Shown: one piece after another, positions 55,760-64,000 of the stretch | Layout: each line of letters opens with the position of its first letter | How positions within the stretch are numbered: the first letter of the stretch is position 1 | Assembly (NCBI GenBank): GCA_000827495.1 | Contig: KN817523.1 | Location: 734,557-798,556 of the forward strand | Origin: Hypholoma sublateritium FD-334 SS-4 | Lineage: Eukaryota > Basidiomycota > Agaricomycetes > Agaricales > Strophariaceae | DNA length: 64,000 nt | Direction: 5' to 3' | The notes under the pieces: generated by a model | The model's database searches: none | What the model saw: only the letters and a program-made list of their open reading frames with translations | What the model was told of the DNA's origin: nothing | Program-made: the position numbers and the translations under genes

Positions 55760-58700
55760 TCAAGCACGGAGAGGAGTCTTAACCAAAAAGACCACTTTGA
55801 TTGTCTGGAATGCAAATCGCACACCATTGTGGAGGGCCCATAAAAGAGATACTGATAAACACCGTCAGCGTCCGCTTCTCAGAAATATCGAGGAAATAAC
55901 TCACGGAAGAGAATGGGTAGCCAGAACAGCAGAAGCATCCGATCGTCTGGATAAAAAGTCAGCACGCCATACCTCGACGTACAGCAGAGGACTTACGTTT
56001 CTTCTGCAGTTTCTGCGTTTGCTTAGCAGCAGGTTGATATCCAAACTGCTCAATGACCTGATCGGGCAGCGGGGTATCGTTGTATCCAATGGGCCGAATC
56101 TCAGCTGCATGGGGAAGCGTCGCAGATTCGTGCGTCGCAGCAGCCACTGGGGCAGGTGACGAAGCGTCAGGCGCTTCGGCCTCTATGGCGCGCGGGGTGT
56201 ACACAGGAGGTGGTAAGTCCTCCGTTTGCTGACGCGCAGTTGTCGCAACCGCCAACGCAACCCACTTTTCCCACGTCGCGCGCCACTCCTGAGCAGCGCG
56301 CAACGCAACAGCACCAGCGCCCATATTCGGGGCGACGTCGTCGCCCTCGCCTGGCATTTTGTTACCGTCATCGCCAGACGCATGTTCGCCGCCAAGGAAG
56401 GCGGGCCAGTTCGGCATCATGGGAACGAAAACAGGGAAGACCATCGGTATTTGAGGCAACGCACCCCATGGAAGGTCAGGGAGATTCGGCAGGTGCGGCA
56501 GGTGCGGTAACGGCAGCTGAGGGATTATTCCTTGAGTGGCTGGGATCTGGGCCAGCGTTCGCTGGATCATCTTCTCCATAAATGAAACAACCCTCTTCGC
56601 GTCCGCCGCGTCGACCTCGGCAGCTGCATCTGGACAGTCGCCGCCTTTCTTGTCCATGTTAGTTGGCTTGTCTTCAATAACAGGTGGAGGTGTAGCCGCT
56701 CGCGAAACATTTGCAGAGCGCCTGCTGAGCCCCTTGTGCACGTTTGAGCGCAGCGTCCGACGAGAGTGACGCTGTTTAATGATTTGTTGAAGATGAACAT
56801 CGTCATCTTCTTCAGCGTCGCCCAACTCCGCATCTTCGTCTTCAGACCTGTCGGTATCGTTATCAGATTCCGAAAGATTGTTGTCCCTGAAAAATCCCGG
56901 AGATGCAATTTCTTCCGGCGTCTTCCCGCGTGCATTTACAATTTCGGGGTCTGCGCCTGCTTCCAAAAGGACAGCACTACACTCTTTCGACTGCGAAAGC
57001 GCGGCGAAGTGTAGCGCAGTATAACCGTTACGATCACGAGCATCCAAGTCTGCCCCACGCTTAATGAGGAACTTTGTCAGAGATATGAACTTGAGGAAAA
57101 CCGCCAAATGCAGCAAGGTCTGCCCACTTGGAGAAGGATGAGATATGGCGGCAACTGTTGGGATGGAATGTGGTGCGGAAGTGCCCATGGGCGCATCAAT
57201 CACTACAAGGAAGTCGATAATACGACTCTCGAAGTTGTCATTTTCTCCTCTGACGAAAAGAAGGGGTCGAAGGTCGCGCATTAATGGAGATGAGGAGAGC
57301 TGCATCATGCCAGTGTTATTGCCGCTAGAATCAGAACTGTCGCTGCCCGCATTTCCTACGATTCGCATCGCGACATTTTTAGCATCTTCAATCTTGCCGG
57401 TCATCTTTAGTCCGACGACTTGTAAGGCTAGTTCCATCCTATGCAAGTGAAATCAGAATGCGAAAACAGCACAAGGATTCTGCAGCTTACAGTGCTCGGT
57501 CGGACTCGTCAGAATAAGTAAACAACGATGGCGGTGGAATATTTTGCTCGTCCGTTTTCTGGAATCCATCAAACCAAACAGAAACAATGCCCGGAGAGGC
57601 TCTCGGGGGTAAGATACAGACAAGTGTGTTGTCGCTCCACCGTTGCGTAGAACTCGCAACGACATCACCGAATACGCAGTTCAATTGTACCGTTGGGTGG
57701 AAGTTCGCGCCAAGAACCGTGACTTCAATACCGCCGTGCGTTGGCCCCATATTAGGTATAAGACGATGGATGGTCGGCAATTGGAGGTGTGTTTGCTGAG
57801 ATCTCCGGGTCGGGTCAAAGAACATGAAGGACATTGGGTGGGGCAGCCCAGGGAGCATCATATCTGGTAAATTGGACGGAGAAAGGTGATCTTCGCGGAG
57901 TTGGGAATTTAGATCGAATGGCATTTGGATGTCTGAATTAGTGTCCAAAGGCGTCGCAATGGTATCTGGGGATGATGTCTCGGAGTCATCCATCATAGGA
58001 TGCGACGGCGATGAGTTTGAACCCAAAGTCATGACACTATGCAGGGCGGATGAAGGAGTGGAGGCTCTAGTGGTGGGAAGGGGCGAATATGATGTTGATG
58101 GTGAGGGCGCGCTGGATATACTTTCTTCCCTCATCGGGCGGTTTGGCTTTGCTGAAGAGTCGTATGGTTTTGTCCGTTTCTTCGAGCTGCCAATGGAAGG
58201 TAAGGTATCTTTCTTGCGTTTAGAAGGGGCACGAGCGTCCGGATTGGGCGACGTTTCGTTGGGCATCCCACCGACTTGAGACCATTCCGAATGGTCTATT
58301 GGGCTGAAGCTACCCACTAACTCGGCGGGTTTGTTGTTAGAGGTCTTGTGGTCATCCGTTATCATTATAGGTCGCGAAGTCCCAGAGCCCACAAGGCGCC
58401 CGGTGTGGTCCGTCATCGAAAAGTGTACGTTGAAACCGACCTTTTCTCGGTGATGACGACAATAGCACGTTATACGGAGGGGTAAAACGACGGAGCCTGT
58501 CGAAAAATCCAGAATTTCGGCGCAATTGAATTGTATGATGCTTGTAGTATCCTCGTGGGGTCGGCTTTTGCGTCCATTGGCACCTGCGTCGCAATCTGAA
58601 TCAGATTCGGAGCGGGCAGGCCGTACGCGGGCAGCTAGTTTCTTCGCTACGCGCTTCGCCTATGGAAATTGTGAGAATCACTTTTTATTGATGACGCTGA

Positions 58701-59654
58701 TAGAACGCACTTCACGGGCTTGGCAACTCGAACAACTCAAAACTCGACTGTGTGGAGGCGTAGCGCAGCTGATAGTAGCCGTCAAGTGAAGAATATCTCG
58801 AGGGTCGGGATCTACGAAAATGATAAACTTTCATACTTCAGATGTGGTGGAGGACAAAAGGGACAAACCGATTTTCCCCTGTTTCCTAGTCCGCTTCTTC
58901 GTCGCCGTTCCTGAAGGTAATTTCAGCCATTTCCAGGACCCTACTCGGTCATATCTGGAAGGATACGAGGACGAGCTGGAGTCGGCCAGGTCAACGGTCA
59001 CCCTAACTTGAGTTTCCACCCGCGACTTGGTACCACCTTCTGGTATGCTGGGAAACATGATGGGTAGGCTAAAGCAGAATAAGTTGTGCCATCTAATCAA
59101 GGCCTATATACAACGTACTTGAAGCAAGATTCCTTTGGTGGATGTGTGACCCTTTGGTTCATAGAGGCGGGATCGTGCTTGCGCGGTAACGATGCAGGGG
59201 GTGGTATTGGCTTAGTTATTGATATAGAGCCATGCCGCGAAGGAATAAGATTGCTCGCTCGAAAGTCAGGCGTAACAGATTCCGAATTGCTGGGCGAAGA
59301 GTTTGAAGTGGATGGGTATGTTGGCGGGGATGAAAAGTTCAGAGCGGACGGAAATCCCGACGACGGGGAACTGTAGAACTAGTTAGAGAGCGGTAATGGA
59401 GGATGCGAAAGGACGCACTCGTCGTAGGCGTGCTGCTCAATAAGGTCGTCCAGACGTAGCATGTGGTCCTCGTCTGGCTTGTGAGATGCGCTGTAGACCA
59501 AGGGGTCGGATGCCCAGGGGGGCATTTTGGTCGAATTGTACCAGGAGGACGATAGATCAAGGTCACTCTGTATATTGACTTCGAGCGAGTCGGAGGGCTC
59601 TGGCGTTAGAGGAGATGGTGAGCGAGATGTTGTGGCCGTTGTCGGCGCAGACAT
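55760..59654 (-). CDS. Spt23/Mga2-type membrane-bound transcription factor
   Basis: Spt23 and Mga2 are ER-anchored factors released by ubiquitin-dependent processing to activate the OLE1 fatty-acid desaturase gene. The start MSAPTTATTSRSPSPLTPEP opens a disordered N-terminus. A conserved region follows, with LPLRITCYCRHHREKVGFNV and GSGTSRPIMITDDHKTSNN. The IPT/TIG domain includes VQLNCVFGDVVASSTQRWSD and LVCILPPRASPGIVSVWFDG. The ankyrin repeats read GQTLLHLAVFLKFISLTKFL and NGYTALHFAALSQSKECSAV. At the 3' end two small introns are needed: QKLQKKH joins DRMLLLFWLPILF, then LSLLWALHNGVRFAFQTIKV, giving the single membrane anchor, and the protein ends KTPLRA at a TGA. All parts of the family are present, so processing at the membrane is likely. 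Confidence 0.9.
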
Positions 59655-60085
59655 GGCAAAGAGCGCAGGGCGCGATGATCGCGGTGAGCTCGAAGTAATA
59701 CTTTTGGACTCGGACTCTCTGCGACTCCATACATCCGGCCACGTGCACTGCGCATCGGGGCTACAAAAATAGTGATGCGTCCGACGTCGGCATTAGCTTC
59801 CAAATCTACCCGCGCCATTCAAGCGCCATTAGCCAGATTATGTGTACGGATACAGGGGCCTCGTTGAAAAAACTCAAAGAGAACAAAACTTATTAGACTA
59901 AGTTAGTAAGTACTGGAGTTCAACGTTCAAAGTTTAAATGTGTTGGAAAGTCCTTGCCGTAAGCTCCGGTCACGTTTCGTGATGCAACAATATCTTGCCG
60001 GCTGTGCGCCGATGACCACTACGCCTAAAACTGTCTGCTTAATTCTGTCTTGACGCGTCCTGCGAGGCCGCTTGGATTCTGGCCA
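59655..60085. other. Divergent promoter region
   Basis: About 430 bp lie between the divergent Spt23/Mga2-like and Mmc1-like genes. Short antisense frames are not credible genes. In-frame codons upstream of 60086 begin with TTG, not ATG. Confidence 0.55.
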
Positions 60086-62353
60086 ATGTTATCATGCCCT
60101 CCCATCATAATCACGCAATTATCTACTTTAAAAACCTACCAGCGTCTTGTCCGAGCGCTTCCTTCTCGTAGCTATGGCGTCAAACTCTTCCCTCGGTCTG
60201 CCAAAGGATATGCCACTAGCTCGCCAGTGGCGAATGGCGAAACACTACGGGAAAGCAACAACCTCCCAAAGCCGGAAGCTCTGACCTTGTTGCACAAAGC
60301 CGCCATGGTAGTGCCTCGCGTCCTAGAAGCTTCTAGCAATTCTCCCGGGTTCCTACGAAACGGCGAAACAAGCAGAACTTGGGAGTCTATATTGTCAGAC
60401 GCGCACGAAGATTTATCAACGGCGAGTGAAAGGCCTGCCAGAATAGTCGGTTCGTCCCTGGAGTGTAATTTATGTGTTGACAATTTGTGACGCTGTGCAG
60501 TGTACGGTTTGGACGAATGGTCGGGAAGCGCCGAGCTTGTTACTGCTCTCCTCTCCGACCCTTTGGCCGATGCAGAACAAAGCAAAGCTTTCGAGACAAG
60601 GTGGAAGGAGCAGAATGGGACCAACCTCAATATAACGTATGCCTCTTTTCCGTGCTAGAACGAACTTAAATCTCATCGTATAGTACAGAGACGCAACTAA
60701 CCCAAACCCTGAGCCAGCATCGAGTGTGCGAATATCCTCAGGATATCTGAACCAATTTCCAATACCCGTCGAAATTACCGAATTCCGCACTCCCGCTTTT
60801 GCAGAAGGTGACAGCTCGAGCGTCCTTTCCAAGATCCTTGGAACCCCTTCCACATGGATGGCAGATGTTGCAATCATTGTTTGCAATCCTCTTACGACGT
60901 CGCTTCCTTCCATCCTCGACGCGCATCTACCCGCAAACGCTATAATAGTACTATCAGCAAACATTGCACCGGCAGACCTTAACGCCACTGTCCACAGCCA
61001 GGCACCACGTTTGTCAAGAAATCAAATTTCGGGGACAAATTTGCCTGACATTATTTCTGTCGACCCCAGACGCGCCCTTGACGCCATTCGTACTCTCCAA
61101 GCCGAACCAGGCTCCCTCCCTGCCATTCAACGATACCAAGCCGGTTATATAGGATCTCGACTAGCCGACGTGACCCAAGCCCTCCGATCTAGGCTAGCAC
61201 CAAATCCTGCTCTCCCAACGGTTCGAACAAATCTCGCGCTCAACCACATCTCGGACGCACTACGCTACTCCGTGCACATTATCCAACAGTTGCGAAGCGA
61301 AACCGACAAGGCCTTCATCGATGCGAGTCACCTAACAGAGAGAATTCGAGAGGTCGAAACTCGGGTAGCGAATGACGTTTTTGGGCGCCGTGACCCTGGT
61401 ACTGAAAAGATCATATTAAATGAGGTGGAGCAGGCCACGAAACAAGCCGAAAAGGACATGAAAATAGTGATGGACAGATTGACTTGGTGGAGAATGGTTT
61501 GGCGAATAGACGAAATCAGCGGGATAATTTGCTCTGCTCTCCGACAGTCCTGGTGTTATGATCTCGAGAAAAGGGTGCGCACATTTCCACTTCGAACGAG
61601 TAAATGAAGTAATATTAATTTACATATGTCTATGTAGCTGGTCATGCAAACAGGCCAACTGGCTGCATTGCAAACTGACCTGACAAAGTCCGCCTTCACA
61701 CTGCTTACTACACACTCATCACTATCTACGGCTGTTCTCCGAAACAACCTGTTGCAGCTCAAGGGATCCCCCCGGTACCACTTGACACCCAAGAGCCTTA
61801 CGCAGCCATTGGTCACGCGGAGAAACCAGATCATCGAATATCCAACGGCGCGGTTGCATGCTGCAGGGCAACGGGCCGTGCTCGGGATGACCGGCGGATC
61901 TCTCTCCGGCATCGGTGTGAGCTGGGCTGGGTGGTTGGGCTGGATGGTAGGTAGTGGCGAGGGTCTTCTCGGGTTTGTGGGAATAGATGCAGGAACTGCC
62001 ATAGGATTGGGTTTGTTGACCGCAGTCGCGAGCATCAGATGGGCGATTGGAAGCTGGGAGAAGTCAAAGAAACGGTGGTGGCAGGACTGGGAAAGAGCAG
62101 CGGAGGGCCTTGACCGAGACCTAAAGGTACGAATACGAGCCTTCTGGAATAATTTGCAGCTAATTGTGCGCAGACTACGCTCCGCGCCGTGATGCGTCAG
62201 CAAGTTGTTGTCGTGGCCGACATCGCATCCTCCGAAATGACAAATCTGATCAGCCTGCGCGAGAAAAATCTTGCCGAAGCCGGGAGCGAGATCGGCCGTT
62301 TGCAAGCAGCTTTGAACAGTGTTGCCCACGAAGTACATCGGCAGAAGTCATGA
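60086..62353 (+). CDS. Mmc1-like mitochondrial membrane protein
   Basis: The first in-frame ATG opens MLSCPPIIITQLSTLKTYQR, which with RALPSRSYGVKLFPRSAKGY makes a basic, hydroxylated mitochondrial presequence. A conserved soluble part follows after two introns (VYGLDEWSGSAELVTALLSD; TWMADVAIIVCNPLT). Helical segments come next (RYSVHIIQQLRSETDKAF). Then there are two closely spaced hydrophobic segments, SGIGVSWAGWLGWMVGSGEG and IDAGTAIGLGLLTAVASIRW. The last exon gives TLRAVMRQQVVVVADIASSE and ends VHRQKS. I see no P-loop or other nucleotide-binding motif. The overall pattern resembles fungal Mmc1-type proteins, distant dynamin-like membrane proteins; this assignment is from memory of the family and moderate. 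The 3' end is 70 bp from the convergent VanZ-like gene. Confidence 0.6.
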
Positions 62354-62422
62354 AAGTGGTTGTCTTGGTTTCGGCTCATGACAATTCTTGGGGAGTGAAT
62401 GCCAGAATATTCACTTTCTGGT

Positions 62423-63455
62423 TCATGCATGATCATGATGTGAAACCACAATTTGAGGACCAGTCTGCGGCAGTTTACCACTTGGCCCGACCTCGTTGCT
62501 GGTATCCTCGTCATCTTCTCCAATGTCAAACAACTCCTCGCGTTCATCCCAAACATTGGCCAATCTTGAACCTTTGGTGGATGATCTCGTGTCCTGGGTT
62601 GTACGGATTGGAAGCAACTGGGTTGAATCTATTTCATCCTCATCCTCGTCCTCTAGGTCAGAGAAAGTAGCCGACAAAGGTTGATATAGTCGCGCAATCT
62701 AAAATTATAAGCTGAATAAATTAAACCAGCACAATGAAAACGGCGTTCACTTCTCTTCGATGGCGGTAGTATCGTTCCATGTGATAGGAGAAATATAACC
62801 CAAGACTAGACCCACATAAGTTTGCCTACATAATTGTCTCGTCAAAGAAATTCACAATCCGCTTCAGCGAAACACACATACAAGCACGTCACCCCATTGA
62901 AACACTTTATACTATTGCCAAGTTTAATGTCCTGCTGCTTACTGGGTAAGATATACTCAACAGGAAGAGTGGCTTGCACAAATTCACTGAGGACGCCCCC
63001 GCAAAAGATACATGTAAAGGCAGTGATGATCAGCGGAGAGCGCCTCCAAAACCATATTCTTCGGGCGCTCCTAAAAGAGCGGAAGAATAGTTTCAGTGTA
63101 AGGCCTGGTTAAGTAAATTGAAACGTACTCTTCGACGTCCATGATGAAATAAAAGACCGCAGTCGCGAGGCAGAAACACAGAAAATGCAGTAATTTGTCA
63201 TTCAGTGGCAATGCATGAGAGAAGTTCGTGAAACCAAGGATCCCTAAGCCAACCATGATCACACATGTGAGAACTAGGAACCACTGAATAGAGCAATAAG
63301 TATGATAGCCTCGCATGCAGACCCAGAAAACTCACTGGTCGAAGTCGGATGGGCATGTCGTATTTTGGTATTTGGACTCTATATGATTTCATGATCCTCT
63401 TGCCGAGCTTGTTCATTTGTTTCCTGGCGTAACCGAGTGCAGGTATCCCAGACAT
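62423..63455 (-). CDS. VanZ-like multi-spanning membrane protein
   Basis: Five or so short exons give a small membrane protein. The N-terminus MSGIPALGYARKQMNKLGKR precedes the first membrane segment FLVLTCVIMVGLGILGF. Next is the VanZ signature ALPLNDKLLHFLCFCLATAV, then a segment with LIITAFTCIFCGGVLSEFVQ, the motif of VanZ proteins (GxxxEFxQ). A spliced YKVFQWGDV and ANLCGSSLGLYFSYHMERYY complete the fold (D-x2-xN-G). The tail is acidic and disordered (FSDLEDEDEDEIDST) and ends SHHDHA. VanZ proteins in bacteria can confer teicoplanin resistance, but the fungal ones have no known role. The last three introns are inferred from frame and motif continuity. Confidence 0.75.
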
Positions 63456-63662
63456 CGTAAGCTGCAAGCAGGCAGAGCCTGGGGGGGTGCCAGTTGCGGG
63501 CGTTTAGCGGGCGTAGTTCTAGAGCAGTTACAAAGAGCACAGTGAACATGACGGTGCCGGGTTGATGGCGCCGTTCCTACCGCTGCTTGGCCAAGCCAAA
63601 TACCTGACACAGCATTCAGGGTCTAAAAGGTCTGCCGTCCGAGTCCTGTTCCGTAAAACAAA

Positions 63663-64000
63663 ATGAGCCATTCAATTACAAAAACTTCGAGCTATGTTCT
63701 ATCTAAATACTCGCGGGCGTACCCTGTCAAGAGGAGTCAAAGAGCGGCTCGCCCGCACTCAAGCACCACTACTCCTGACCAAACGATGCCAGAATGGCAA
63801 CATTACACGAATCCTGTCATACGGGTTCTTGTGGACACGAAGATAGCAACAAATAAGGATATCGAATCTGTCAGGCTGCGCATTATCTGGAAAATAAATC
63901 CCAGTGAAGATGCGGAGCTCGGGCAGCAAGACGTTGTATTTGCAAGTTTTTCTTCATGCTCTGCCCCAGGTTCCCGAATCCATGGCGATTGACCTTCTAC
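63663..64000 (+). CDS. Unresolved gene start at window edge
   Basis: A frame from an ATG at 63663 runs 109 codons (MSHSITKTSSYVLSKYSRAY, basic and Ser-rich, then NPVIRVLVDTKIATNKDIES). Its last codons look poor, whereas another frame stays open to the window end and reads LQVFLHALPQVPESMAIDLL, a more protein-like stretch. An intron between about 63890 and 63940 could link them. No family is recognised. The gene, if real, continues beyond the window and may share a promoter with the VanZ-like gene. Confidence 0.35.

Noticed and set aside
1..64000. CRISPR arrays, bacterial operons or phage genes
   Set aside because: No regular repeat-spacer array or prokaryotic gene organisation is present; the genes are intron-rich and fungal.

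Overview
The window is genomic DNA of a filamentous basidiomycete, most likely an Agaricomycete mushroom. Protein-coding genes are split by many short GT-AG introns of about 50 nt. Neighbouring genes alternate strand with short convergent 3' gaps. The conserved genes are fungal housekeeping genes (SEY1, PRM1, ATP16, GSH1, ATG6, DNA polymerase kappa, GYP1, NUP2, SPT23/MGA2). No rRNA, convincing tRNA, CRISPR array, prophage or intact transposon was seen. Gene models were built by hand from splice signals and reading frame, so small exons and exact ends may be off.

Layout. 0.3-6.3 kb: two tandem minus-strand acetoacetyl-CoA synthetase genes, both ending in a PTS1-like AKL. 7.3-10.3 kb: SEY1-type ER-fusion GTPase (+). 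10.8-14.1 kb: PRM1 cell-fusion membrane protein (+), with clustered ACAAT motifs upstream. 14.6-16.5 kb: WW-WW-WW-HECT protein (-) whose C-lobe lacks the catalytic cysteine. 17.0-17.8 kb: a secreted protein rich in dibasic sites (-). 18.6-19.2 and 24.1-25.7 kb: two related alpha-crystallin (Hsp20) genes facing each other across about 4.9 kb without recognisable genes. 25.7-28.7 kb: a second gene-poor stretch. 28.7-32.1 kb: PH-like/coiled-coil protein (+). 32.2-37 kb: a large AlkB-type 2OG-Fe(II) dioxygenase with two zinc ribbons and a long basic disordered N-terminal half (-). 37.4-38.1 kb: ATP synthase delta (-). 38.4-41.1 kb: glutamate-cysteine ligase (-). 41.7-43.4 kb: Atg6/Beclin-1 (-). 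44.3-46.3 kb: caspase-fold protein (+). 46.9-49.7 kb: DNA polymerase kappa (+). 49.8-50.6 kb: RraA-like protein (-). 50.8-52.9 kb: Gyp1-type Rab GAP (+). 53.1-55.2 kb: Nup2/Nup50 (-). 55.8-59.7 kb: Spt23/Mga2-type membrane-anchored transcription factor (-). 60.1-62.4 kb: Mmc1-like mitochondrial membrane protein (+). 62.4-63.5 kb: VanZ-like membrane protein (-). 63.7 kb to the end: start of an unresolved gene (+).

The genes do not form one pathway. The points worth most attention are the apparently catalytically dead HECT protein, the composite zinc-ribbon/AlkB dioxygenase (easily mis-split into two genes), the caspase-fold protein with an altered active-site motif that shares an intergenic region with ATG6, the duplicated ketone-body ligases with probable peroxisomal signals, and the PRM1 upstream motif cluster.
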